From JAEMQF01 sp963850525 (GTDB lineage Bacteria > Pseudomonadota > Gammaproteobacteria > Burkholderiales > Burkholderiaceae_C), in NCBI GenBank assembly GCA_963850525.1, contig CAWKLQ010000004.1:248001-312000 (forward strand): 64,000 bases of DNA, given 5' to 3'. The notes under the pieces were generated by a model. It was given only the letters and a program-made list of their open reading frames with translations. It was not told the DNA's origin and searched no databases. This document shows positions 1 to 7,061 of the stretch, piece by piece. Made by a program: the position numbers and the translations under genes. Within the stretch, counting starts at the first letter, position 1. Each line of letters opens with the position of its first letter.

Positions 1-576
1 CTCATCCTCGAGGGCTCGGTCGGCGGCAAGCCAGGGCTGGTGAAAGCGCTCGACGCCAAGTTCAATTTCGACAGCAACGCCCTGTTCCGTCATCCCGAAA
101 TCACCGCGTACCGCGACCTCGACGAAGAAGACCCCGCGGAAATTGCTGCGAGCAAGTTCGACCTGGCCTACATCCAGCTCGACGGCAACATCGGCTGCCT
201 GGTCAACGGCGCGGGCCTGGCGATGGCAACGATGGATACGATCAAGCTGTTCGGCGGCGAGCCCGCGAATTTTCTCGATGTGGGCGGCGGCGCGACCGCG
301 GACAAGGTCACCGAAGCGTTCAAGATCATGCTCGGCAACCCGAAGGTGAAGGCGATTCTCGTCAACATCTTCGGCGGCATCATGCGTTGCGACACGATCG
401 CCGAAGGCGTGATCGCGGCGTGCCGCGCAGTCAACCTGAGTGTGCCCCTGGTCGTGCGCATGAAGGGGACCAACGAAGAACTGGGCAAGAAACTGCTGCA
501 GGGTTCGGGCTTGCCGATCATCAGCGCCGACACCATGGCCGAGGCTGCCGAAAAGGTCATGGCTGCGCTGAAGTAA
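1..576 (+). CDS. sucC: Succinyl-CoA synthetase beta subunit, C-terminal part (cut by window edge)
   Basis: This is the last 191 residues of the ADP-forming succinyl-CoA ligase beta subunit, the TCA-cycle enzyme that makes succinate and ATP from succinyl-CoA together with SucD. The frame is open from base 1, so the gene starts outside the window. Visible family segments are VNGAGLAMATMD, LFGGEPANFLDVGGGA and VNIFGGIMRCD, which belong to the C-terminal ligase (CoA-ligase) domain. Full-length family members have about 388 residues, so roughly half is present. sucD follows 43 bases downstream on the same strand, the standard sucCD order. Identification is firm. Confidence 0.97.
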   Translation, partial: LILEGSVGGKPGLVKALDAKFNFDSNALFRHPEITAYRDLDEEDPAEIAASKFDLAYIQLDGNIGCLVNGAGLAMATMDTIKLFGGEPANFLDVGGGATADKVTEAFKIMLGNPKVKAILVNIFGGIMRCDTIAEGVIAACRAVNLSVPLVVRMKGTNEELGKKLLQGSGLPIISADTMAEAAEKVMAALK

Positions 577-619
577 AGCACGCGCCAGCCCAACCGACTC
601 GCACGCCCAAGGAACCCCC

Positions 620-1513
620 ATGTCCATCCTCATCGACAAGCGCACCAAGGTCATCACCCAAGGCATCACCGGCAAGACCGGCCAGTTCCATACGCGCATG
701 TGCCGTGACTACGCGAACGGCAGGGATTGCTTCGTCGCCGGCGTGAATCCGAAAAAGGCCGGCGAAAACTTCGAAGGCATTCCGATCTTCGCCAGCGTCA
801 AGGACGCCGCGAAGCAGACCGGCGCGACGGTGAGCGTGATCTATGTGCCTCCCGCCGGCGCCGCTGCGGCGATTCTGGAAGCGGTCGAGGCCGAACTCGA
901 CCTGGCGATCTGCATCACGGAAGGCATTCCGGTGCGCGACATGCTCGAGGTGCGGAACAAGATGCGCGTCCGGGAGGCCGCCGGTGCGAAGAAGACGCTC
1001 CTGCTCGGCCCCAATTGCCCCGGATTGATCACCCCCGAGCAGATCAAGATCGGCATCATGCCCGGGCACATCCACAAGGCCGGGCGCATCGGCGTGGTCT
1101 CGCGATCCGGCACGCTGACCTATGAGGCGGTCGCGCAGCTCACGGAAATCGGCCTCGGCCAATCGAGCGCGGTAGGCATCGGCGGCGACCCGATCAACGG
1201 CCTGAAGCACATCGATGTGATGCGCCTGTTCAATGACGACCCGGGCACCGACGCCGTGATCATGATCGGTGAAATCGGCGGCCCTGACGAAGCCGACGCT
1301 GCACGCTGGTGCAAGGCGAACATGAAAAAGCCCATCGTCGGCTTCATCGCCGGCGTCACCGCGCCCCCGGGGAAACGCATGGGCCACGCCGGCGCCTTGA
1401 TTTCGGGCGGCGCCGACACGGCGGACGCCAAACTCGCCGTCATGGAGGAGTGCGGCTTCACCGTCACGCGCAATCCCTCCGAGATGGCCAAGCTGTTGAA
1501 GCGTCTGCTGTGA
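620..1513 (+). CDS. sucD: Succinyl-CoA synthetase alpha subunit
   Basis: This 297-residue protein is the CoA-binding, phosphohistidine-carrying alpha subunit of succinyl-CoA ligase and works as a complex with SucC in the TCA cycle. The N-terminal CoA-binding Rossmann region shows GITGKTGQFHTRM near residue 15. The ligase region shows GIGGDPING, and GKRMGHAGAL near residue 250 carries the active-site histidine that is phosphorylated. Length is close to the usual 289-297. The start ATG is preceded by AAGGAA at 609-614, a good ribosome binding site. It lies 43 bases after sucC and probably shares its transcript. Confidence 0.97.
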   Translation: MSILIDKRTKVITQGITGKTGQFHTRMCRDYANGRDCFVAGVNPKKAGENFEGIPIFASVKDAAKQTGATVSVIYVPPAGAAAAILEAVEAELDLAICITEGIPVRDMLEVRNKMRVREAAGAKKTLLLGPNCPGLITPEQIKIGIMPGHIHKAGRIGVVSRSGTLTYEAVAQLTEIGLGQSSAVGIGGDPINGLKHIDVMRLFNDDPGTDAVIMIGEIGGPDEADAARWCKANMKKPIVGFIAGVTAPPGKRMGHAGALISGGADTADAKLAVMEECGFTVTRNPSEMAKLLKRLL

Positions 1514-1654
1514 GCGCGAAGGCGCGGGTGCAGCCCGCGGACAATTGCGCGCTGCGGCAGGCGCCGCCGGGCGTCATGCGTTCCAAAGCCTTGGCTGCAT
1601 GGTGCGATCCAAGGCACAATTCGTCACCTTGACCGCGCTTCCCCTTCAGCATCC

Positions 1655-2437
1655 ATGACCCTCGAGTTCTTCAGCGCAACCGATACCGGCCGGGCGCGCA
1701 ACAACAATGAAGACTCGGTGGCGCTGGACGAGGCCAACGCGCTGATGGTCCTGGCCGACGGCATGGGCGGCTACAACGCCGGCGAAGTCGCCAGCGGCAT
1801 GGCGACCTCTTTCATCAAGAGCGAGCTCGGCCGCTGGCTCACCGAAGCCGCCGGTGACGCGTCCGACACCGACGTGCGCCGCGCCATGGACATCTGCGTC
1901 GACAACGCGAACCGCGCGATCTTCAACGCTGCCAATTCGAATCCGCAATACGCCGGCATGGGAACGACGCTCGTGATGGGCGTGTTTCGCGAAGGTCGAC
2001 TGCTCATCGGCCATGTCGGCGACTCGCGCGGCTACCGTCTGCGCGCCGGGCGACTCACGCAAATCACGCACGACCATTCGCTGCTGCAAGAGCAGATCGA
2101 CGCTGGCCTGATCACGATCGAGCAGGCCGCGTTCTCGTCGAACAAGAACCTGGTGACGCGCGCCGTGGGCGTAGAAGACACGGTCTTGCTCGAGACCCAC
2201 CTGCACGACGTGCTGCCGGGCGATACCTACCTGCTATGCTCCGACGGCTTGTCCGACATGCTCGACGACGAGAGCATTCTGCAAGTGCTGCTCGGGTCCG
2301 AATCGTTGGCCGAGGCCGTGGCCGCACTCGTCGACGCGGCGAACGACGCAGGCGGAAAGGATAATATCTCGGTGGTCCTTGCGCGGGTGCGCGGCTCGGC
2401 GGGGTCTGCGCGGTCATGGTGGCCGTTCCGGCGCTGA
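1655..2437 (+). CDS. PP2C-family serine/threonine phosphatase
   Basis: This 260-residue cytoplasmic protein is a metal-dependent PP2C (PPM) phosphatase of the PrpC/Stp type, which removes phosphate from Ser/Thr in proteins. The standard motifs appear in order: DTGRARNNNEDS with metal ligand D20, ADGMGG with D35 and G36, GHVGDSRGYRLR, the LLCSDGLSDML aspartate near residue 195, and GKDNISVV near the C terminus. No transmembrane or regulatory domain is attached. An FHA-domain gene follows 87 bases downstream, suggesting a shared phosphoprotein circuit, but no Ser/Thr kinase gene is present in this window. The ATG has no strong ribosome binding site, so the start is good but not certain. Confidence 0.93.
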   Translation: MTLEFFSATDTGRARNNNEDSVALDEANALMVLADGMGGYNAGEVASGMATSFIKSELGRWLTEAAGDASDTDVRRAMDICVDNANRAIFNAANSNPQYAGMGTTLVMGVFREGRLLIGHVGDSRGYRLRAGRLTQITHDHSLLQEQIDAGLITIEQAAFSSNKNLVTRAVGVEDTVLLETHLHDVLPGDTYLLCSDGLSDMLDDESILQVLLGSESLAEAVAALVDAANDAGGKDNISVVLARVRGSAGSARSWWPFRR

Positions 2438-2524
2438 CCGGGTCGCTGGATCGCTTGATCGAGCATGCAGCCGAACGAAGCTGTCGCAGTCGGAAAAAGA
2501 TAAAGAGAGAGAAAGGTCGCAAGC

Positions 2525-3178
2525 ATGGGCAAGCTGGTCGTATCGCTCGACGGTGTGGTGATCAAGGAGGTCCAGATCACCAAGGACAAGACCACCCTGG
2601 GCAGGCGCCCATACAACGACATCGTCATCGACAACCTCGCCGTGAGCGGCGAACACGCCGTCCTGCAAATGGTGGGCACCGACGTTTTCATCGAAGACCT
2701 GAACAGCACGAACGGCACCTACATCAACGGCAAGGCGATCAAGAAGCAGCTGCTCACCCACAACGACACGGTGGAGATCGGCAAGTACAAGATTAAGTAC
2801 CTCGTCGAAGACGGCACCGACTACGAAAAGACGATGATCCTCAAGCCCGGCGCACTGCCGCAAGGGCAGCACTCGGGCTTCGGCCCCTCCGGCTTCGGGC
2901 CCATGGGCGGATCGACCGCGCCAGCGTCGATCAAAGTGTTGAACGGCGCTGCCGCAGGCCGCGAAGTGGCGTTGAGCAAAGTGGTCACGACGGTGGGCAA
3001 ACCCGGCGTCCAAGTCGCGTCGATCACGAAACGCCCCGGCGGTTATGTGCTTGCGCATGTAGAAGGGGCGCTGCGTCCCAGCGTCAATGGCAGCCCCGTC
3101 GTGAGCGAGACGGTGCATCTGAAGAATGGTGATGTGATCGAGCTGGCGGGTACGCAGATGCAGTTCGTCCAGCCCTAA
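2525..3178 (+). CDS. Double FHA-domain protein
   Basis: This 217-residue protein begins with a canonical FHA phosphothreonine-binding domain (about residues 1-100): R27 in GRRPYND, the S41/H44 pair in SGEH, and STNGTYING with N63. A linker rich in Gly, Pro and Ser (about 115-133) leads to a second, degenerate FHA-like fold (about 135-217), which has NGSPV and ends in QFVQP but lacks an obvious SxxH pair. There is no signal peptide or membrane segment. It follows the PP2C gene, and the pair probably reads and erases phosphothreonine marks set by a kinase encoded elsewhere. The ATG follows GAAAGG at a proper distance. Confidence 0.9.
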   Translation: MGKLVVSLDGVVIKEVQITKDKTTLGRRPYNDIVIDNLAVSGEHAVLQMVGTDVFIEDLNSTNGTYINGKAIKKQLLTHNDTVEIGKYKIKYLVEDGTDYEKTMILKPGALPQGQHSGFGPSGFGPMGGSTAPASIKVLNGAAAGREVALSKVVTTVGKPGVQVASITKRPGGYVLAHVEGALRPSVNGSPVVSETVHLKNGDVIELAGTQMQFVQP

Positions 3179-3225
3179 GGGCGCCTGCGACGCCCTTGCA
3201 TCCGACCCGAGTCGGAGAGCTGATC

Positions 3226-3516
3226 GTGAAACCATCCGCCGCCCTTGAACTCAAGCGCACCGCTGTTCGTGAGGCAACGGCTCGCTTTCGCACGGAAAAT
3301 CCACGCGTCTTTGGTTCAGTCTTGCACGGTACGGATCTGGACGGCAGCGATCTGGATCTGCTCGTGGATCCATTGCCCGGCGCGACGATGTTCGACCTTG
3401 GCGGCCTGCAAATCGAACTCGAAGCGTTGCTCGGCGTGTCCGTCGACCTTCTGACACCCGGTGACCTGCCACCAAAGTTTCGCGCTCAGGTTCTTGCAGA
3501 GGCGACTCCCGTATGA
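3226..3516 (+). CDS. mntA: MntA-type nucleotidyltransferase antitoxin
   Basis: This 96-residue minimal nucleotidyltransferase has the exact MNT antitoxin signature GSX10DXD (G30-S31 to D42-x-D44). In characterised MntA/HepT pairs the antitoxin AMPylates a tyrosine of the HepT RNase toxin to silence it. I choose GTG at 3226 because GGAGA lies 7 bases before it; an in-frame TTG at 3196 lacks such a site. Its TGA overlaps the hepT ATG in ATGA at 3513-3516, so the two genes are translationally coupled. The antitoxin looks intact although its partner is disrupted by an insertion sequence. Confidence 0.85.
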   Translation: MKPSAALELKRTAVREATARFRTENPRVFGSVLHGTDLDGSDLDLLVDPLPGATMFDLGGLQIELEALLGVSVDLLTPGDLPPKFRAQVLAEATPV

Positions 3517-3705
3517 GCCAAGGCCGGCTCACTGACTATCTCGCCCACATTCGCGTTGCGGCATCGGACGCATGCAATTTCGTCCAGGGCCAGAGCAAAG
3601 ACGAGTTCCTCGCGGACAAGCGTAACCAAAAAGCAGTCGTCATGTGCCTCGTCATCATCGGAGAGGCTGCCACGAAGGTGATGGATCGTTACCCTGAATT
3701 CGCCC

Positions 3706-3738
3706 TGAACCGGTCCCCGTTCATTGGACGCCACGAAG
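3706..3738. repeat. IS left terminal inverted repeat
   Basis: This 33-bp end begins TGAACCGGTCCCC and finishes TGGACGCCACGAAG. It matches the reverse complement of 5049-5081 at 27 of 33 positions; the mismatches cluster in the middle. It lies at the orfB (3') end of the element and is flanked on the outside by CCC at 3703-3705. Confidence 0.9.
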
Positions 3739-3823
3739 CACGATGAGCGTTATCCACGGACGGCCGGTTCGGTCGCTTGCGATACGAACCGGACCGGCCG
3801 GCGGTGGGTAACGCGGTGCCCGC

Positions 3824-4720
3824 TCATTGCTGCAACGCCCTTGTCTTTGAAGCTGACTCGGCGCGCCAGCGCCGCTCGAATTCTGCCGGGGTGATGTAGC
3901 CCAACGCAGAATGGCGGCGCTCGGTATTGTAGTAACCGATGTACTCGACAATTGCTTGCCTTGCCTGCTCGCGAGTCTCGAAATGCTCGTCGTGCACGCA
4001 CTCGACTTTCAACGTGCCGTTCACCGATTCCATCGGCGCGTTGTCCCAGCAGTCTCCCTTGCGACTCATCGACACCGTGATGCCCAGCGCCTCGAGCTTG
4101 GCGCGGTAGTCGTTGGCCGCGTATTGCGAGCCCCGGTCCGAGTGGTGCACCAGGCCAGCGCCGGGGTGGCGCCAGCCCAGCGCAACGTCAAGCGCGCACA
4201 GCGTCAGCTCCTGCGGCATCGTCTCACTCATCGCCCAGCCCACCAGCTTGCGTGCGTACAGGTCCAGTACCAGCGCCACGTACAGCCAGCCTTCGTCGGT
4301 GGGCACGTAGGTCATGTCGGCCAACCATTTCTGGTTCGGCGCGGCCGCTTGGAAGTCGCGCTGCAGCACGTTGGGCGCCACCGCGTGGGTGTGCTTGGAG
4401 TCGGTCGTCACCACCCGAAAGCGCCGCCGCTTGTGGCTTTGCAGCCCGTGCTCGCGCATCAGGCGCCCGACACGCTTATGGTTGATCGTGCGGCCCAGCG
4501 CCTGGCCGATCTCGGGCGTCATGCGTCGGCGCCCGTAGCGCCCGCGATGCTTGCGCTGGCCGTGGCGAATCTGTTCGACCAACTGCTTGTCTTCGCACGC
4601 GCGTTTCGATGGCTCGCGCCCTCGCGCCGCGTTCAGCCCGCTGCGCGATACGCTCAGCAGCTCGCACATCATCGTCGTGGCGTATTCCTGTCGATGCTTC
4701 TCAATCCACGCGTACTTCAC
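3824..4720 (-). CDS. IS3-family transposase OrfB (rve integrase catalytic domain)
   Basis: This 298-residue frame carries the DDE catalytic triad of the IS3 family: D135 in WLADMTYV, D195 in HHSDRGSQY and E231 in APMESVNG, with 35 residues between the second Asp and the Glu. An HTH_21-like region precedes the core (about residues 45-95). The C terminus shows YNTERRHSALGYITPAEFE, typical of the family. The GTG start overlaps the orfA stop (GTGA). In this family the active enzyme is normally an OrfAB fusion made by -1 frameshifting; the upstream A7 run puts the reading frame correctly into this one. Confidence 0.95.
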   Translation of the reverse strand: MKYAWIEKHRQEYATTMMCELLSVSRSGLNAARGREPSKRACEDKQLVEQIRHGQRKHRGRYGRRRMTPEIGQALGRTINHKRVGRLMREHGLQSHKRRRFRVVTTDSKHTHAVAPNVLQRDFQAAAPNQKWLADMTYVPTDEGWLYVALVLDLYARKLVGWAMSETMPQELTLCALDVALGWRHPGAGLVHHSDRGSQYAANDYRAKLEALGITVSMSRKGDCWDNAPMESVNGTLKVECVHDEHFETREQARQAIVEYIGYYNTERRHSALGYITPAEFERRWRAESASKTRALQQ

Positions 4721-5019
4721 ATCGACTCCCTCGCAAAGTACGCTGCCGGTTTTTTTAGGATTTCCTTCTCCACCCTCAACCGGGTGTTCTCCTGCCTCAA
4801 GCGGCTCAGTTCGGCCTCCAGGTCCGACACCGGCTGCACGGGCACACGCTTGACCAGCGCCTGCCCTTTGCGTGCCAGGTACACCCAGTTGGCCAGCGTC
4901 TTGTTCGACATCTCCAGCGAGCGCGCAACCGCCGCCATGCCACGCCCACCTTGAATCACTTGCTTGACAGCTGCGTCCCGAAATTCAGCCGTGTACTTCC
5001 GATCTGATCCTGCTTTCAT
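4717..5019 (-). CDS. IS3-family transposase OrfA (DNA-binding, coiled coil)
   Basis: This 100-residue protein has a helix-turn-helix of the HTH_Tnp_1 type (KYTAEFRDAAVKQV to NKTLANWVYLARKG, about residues 9-51), followed by a leucine-zipper-like coiled coil (LEAELSRLRQENTRLRVEKEIL, split here by heptad leucines, about 68-89) that normally mediates multimerisation. It binds the IS ends and limits transposition when made alone. The sequence CTA AAA AAA CCG at codons for LKKP contains the A7 slippery run. A purine-rich CTTGGAGG site on the minus strand precedes the ATG. Confidence 0.93.
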   Translation of the reverse strand: MKAGSDRKYTAEFRDAAVKQVIQGGRGMAAVARSLEMSNKTLANWVYLARKGQALVKRVPVQPVSDLEAELSRLRQENTRLRVEKEILKKPAAYFARESM

Positions 5020-5048
5020 ATGTCCTCCAAGAAGTCAAAACTAACAGA

Positions 5049-5081
5049 CTTCGTGGCGTCCAGTTTTGGGGGACCAGTTCA
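5049..5081. repeat. IS right terminal inverted repeat
   Basis: Read on the minus strand, this end begins TGAACTGGTCCCC and finishes TGGACGCCACGAAG. It lies just upstream of orfA and is followed outside by the second CCC duplication at 5082-5084. Confidence 0.9.
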
Positions 5082-5519
5082 CCCAGCGCCACCCCGCGGT
5101 CCCGTGGCAGAGCATGCGAGGCATGCGCAACCGTATCGCGCATGGCTACTTTGAGATCAATTTCGAAGTTGTGTGGGAAACCGTGCAGACCGCGTTGCCC
5201 GAATTGCTCGCACGTCTGCCCACGGTAGACGACACCGCCACCGATTGAGCGGCCGCATTGGCGCGCCGCATCCGCAGGCCCGACGTCCCGGCGAATGCCG
5301 AGACTCATTGCTTCGATCCCCGAAAGCGGTCGATCATCCCTATGACGACGTGACCCTGTTCACGCCGTTCCAACCGCCTCCCTCAGGCGAGCTACAAACG
5401 CCGACGAAGCGCGACTTTGGCACCTTGAACGCAGCAGCGCACCGCGTCACCATTGCGGCAGTGCGCGCGACGGTCGCCAGCGCCGCCGAACCCCTGCGCG
5501 ATTCGCGTCACCCACATTC

Positions 5520-6377
5520 ATGATTCTCCAAGTCCTCGGCTGCTCAGGCGCCATCGCCGTAGGGTGCAAGACAACCGCCTTCCTGCTCGAGCACGATGTG
5601 CTGATCGACGCCGGCACCGGCGTCGGCGACTTGAGCCTGGAAGCCCTGGCGCGCATTGACCATATCCTGATCAGCCATTCGCACCTGGACCACGTACTCG
5701 CGATCGGGCTGCTCGCCGACAGCGTGATTCGGCTGCGCGCTGCCGATCGCCGGCCGCCGATTCAAGTGCACGCGCTGCCCGAGACGATTGCTGCGCTGCG
5801 TGCCCACATCTTCAACGGTGTCATCTGGCCCGACTTCACGCGCCTGCCCGATCCGGCGCGACCGGTGCTCGAACTGGTTCCCTTCGCGGTGGGAGACCTC
5901 CTCATCCTGGGTGGCAAGCGCATCGAAGTGTTGAGCGCATCGCACACTGTCCCAGCCGTAGGTTTTGGCGTCGATGGCGGCGCTGCGGGCTGGTGGATCT
6001 ACACCGGGGACACTGGCCCCAACCTCATACTCTGGCAGCGGCTGCGCCAACTTCGGGTTGCGCACCTGGTGATCGAAACCGCCTTCAGCGACGAGGAGCG
6101 TCAACTAGCGCGCTTGAGCAAACACCTTTGTCCGACCGACCTTGGCCACGAACTCGCACAACTCTCGGGTTGTGTTGACGTGCACATTACGCACATCAAG
6201 CCGGGCGAGATGGATGCCGTCATGGCCGAAATTGGCCGCCTCGGATTGAAGCACCACACCCACGCGCTGGCCGCCGGGCAAATTATCAGGCTGGGTGAGT
6301 CAGGAGCAGTTGCATCCGCCAAAAGTGACGAAATTCGGCCGGCTGAATCACTGGCGACGTTTTCACGCGCTGCGTAG
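5520..6377 (+). CDS. Metallo-beta-lactamase-fold hydrolase, class II cAMP phosphodiesterase-like
   Basis: This 285-residue cytoplasmic protein has the MBL-fold metal motif HSHLDH (H53, H55, D57, H58), a TGDTGP metal segment near residue 165, ETAFSDEE near 186 and HITHIKPGE near 228. The order and spacing resemble the class II 3',5'-cyclic-nucleotide phosphodiesterase (CpdP/PDE1) family, although that family usually has Gly shortly after HxHLDH where Leu-Ala is seen. Cyclic nucleotide cleavage is therefore likely but not proven; another phosphodiester or lactone substrate is possible. The gene stands alone between the IS-broken hepT and pilA. The last 20 or so residues past HALAAGQIIRL look poorly conserved. 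Confidence 0.8.
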   Translation: MILQVLGCSGAIAVGCKTTAFLLEHDVLIDAGTGVGDLSLEALARIDHILISHSHLDHVLAIGLLADSVIRLRAADRRPPIQVHALPETIAALRAHIFNGVIWPDFTRLPDPARPVLELVPFAVGDLLILGGKRIEVLSASHTVPAVGFGVDGGAAGWWIYTGDTGPNLILWQRLRQLRVAHLVIETAFSDEERQLARLSKHLCPTDLGHELAQLSGCVDVHITHIKPGEMDAVMAEIGRLGLKHHTHALAAGQIIRLGESGAVASAKSDEIRPAESLATFSRAA

Positions 6378-6433
6378 TGACTCTTTGCGTCAGGTTTCGG
6401 CGAAAAGTCAACGATTCTGGGAGGAAATGAGGC

Positions 6434-6449
6434 TGGCACAAGGCCTGCA
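6434..6449 (+). promoter_or_regulatory. Sigma-54-type promoter of the pilin gene
   Basis: TGGCAC (6434-6439), 5 bases, then CTGCA (6445-6449) matches the -24/-12 sigma-54 consensus TGGCAC-N5-TTGCW at all but one position, with the invariant GG and GC exactly spaced. Transcription would start near 6460, about 30 bases before the pilin start. In Pseudomonas and other bacteria pilA is switched on through sigma-54 and the PilS/PilR system; no pilR is in this window. Confidence 0.8.
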
Positions 6450-6492
6450 ACTGTTGAGCGTGTTCCCCCCAACCCCCATGGAGCTTTCCAAC

Positions 6493-6918
6493 ATGAAACG
6501 TCGAGTCCAAGCTGGTTTTACCCTTATCGAACTGATGATCGTGATTGCGATCATCGGCATCCTGGCGGCGATTGCGCTGCCGCAGTATCAGAACTACACG
6601 ATTCGGGCCAAGGTCTCGGAGGCATTGGCGTTGTCTGCCGGTGCAAAACTGGCAGTGGCTGAGACGGCACAGTCGGTAGGTGGTCTCTCCTCAGTGACTG
6701 CTTCCAACCATGGCTATGTCTCCGGCGCGTCGCCCTACACGTCTGGGATCGTGATCACCGACAACACGGGTGTCATTACAGTAACTACCACTGCGGCTAC
6801 AGGGACAGCGGCTTTCACCATCATCCTGACCCCGACGCAAAATGCCAACAACATCTCTTGGGTTTGCACCAATACCGCAACAAACCAAGCGCATGTCCCG
6901 GCAACCTGCCGTATCTAA
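6493..6918 (+). CDS. pilA: Type IV major pilin-like protein (PilA)
   Basis: This 141-residue prepilin has a class IVa leader, MKRRVQAG, cut before F by the PilD peptidase, and a mature N terminus FTLIELMIVIAIIGILAAIA with Glu at +5. That helix anchors subunits in the inner membrane and forms the pilus core. The C-terminal globular part ends with two cysteines (WVCTNT and PATC), forming the usual disulfide-bound D-loop. The start at 6493 is supported by GGAG at 6480-6483; an in-frame ATG at 6478 would overlap that site. A sigma-54 promoter lies upstream and a hairpin terminator downstream. Two PglL-like ligases follow, so the pilin may be glycosylated. Confidence 0.95.
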   Translation: MKRRVQAGFTLIELMIVIAIIGILAAIALPQYQNYTIRAKVSEALALSAGAKLAVAETAQSVGGLSSVTASNHGYVSGASPYTSGIVITDNTGVITVTTTAATGTAAFTIILTPTQNANNISWVCTNTATNQAHVPATCRI

Positions 6919-6942
6919 CCAATACTCCTGAGTTCTGACAGA

Positions 6943-6970
6943 GAAGGCGACGTAGCAATACGTCGCCTTC
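6943..6970 (+). terminator. Hairpin terminator after the pilin gene
   Basis: A perfect 12-bp stem (6943-6954 with 6959-6970) closes on a GCAA tetraloop of the stable GNRA type, 24 bases after the pilin stop. Only a weak T-rich stretch (AGTCATTT) follows, so it could be a partial terminator or an mRNA-stabilising 3' hairpin. Either role would let pilin mRNA outnumber transcripts that reach the ligase genes. Confidence 0.75.
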
Positions 6971-7061
6971 AGTCATTTGGTGAAGCCGCCACACGACGGC
7001 CTCGCCAAATGGTGCAACGCCAATTGGCCCAACAATCCGACCCACCGGCACGCTTGGCACG

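Larger units (their letters stand above)
3706..5081 (-). mobile_element. IS3-family insertion sequence, 1376 bp, complete
   Basis: The element has two overlapping reading frames on the minus strand (orfA 5019-4717, orfB 4720-3824), imperfect 33-bp terminal inverted repeats matching at 27 positions and beginning with TGAAC, and a 3-bp CCC target duplication (3703-3705 and 5082-5084). The size, the TG start, the 3-bp duplication and the DDE transposase with 35-residue spacing all fit IS3. An A7 run in the orfA sense (4756-4750) is a likely -1 frameshift site that would produce the OrfAB transposase. Both frames look intact, so the copy may still be active. I cannot assign a named IS. Confidence 0.93.
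3513..5248 (+). pseudogene. hepT: HepT-type RNase toxin, split by an IS3-family insertion
   Basis: The 5' part (3513-3705) encodes 64 residues of a HepT-like protein, after which the frame runs into the insertion sequence and stops at 3746. The 3' part resumes at 5085. Removing 3706-5084 (the IS plus one CCC duplication) restores a single 118-residue frame, with ...DRYPEFA joined to QRHPAVPW.... That is a normal HepT length. The catalytic RX4HXY motif (R79-H84-x-Y86 of the rebuilt protein, RNRIAHGY) lies wholly in the 3' part. The truncated 77-residue product therefore lacks the RNase motif, and the toxin is inferred to be inactive here. Confidence 0.9.

Noticed and set aside
5249..5519. Gene or second IS remnant between hepT and the MBL-fold gene
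   Set aside because: I find no frame with family motifs and no terminal repeats in these 271 bases.
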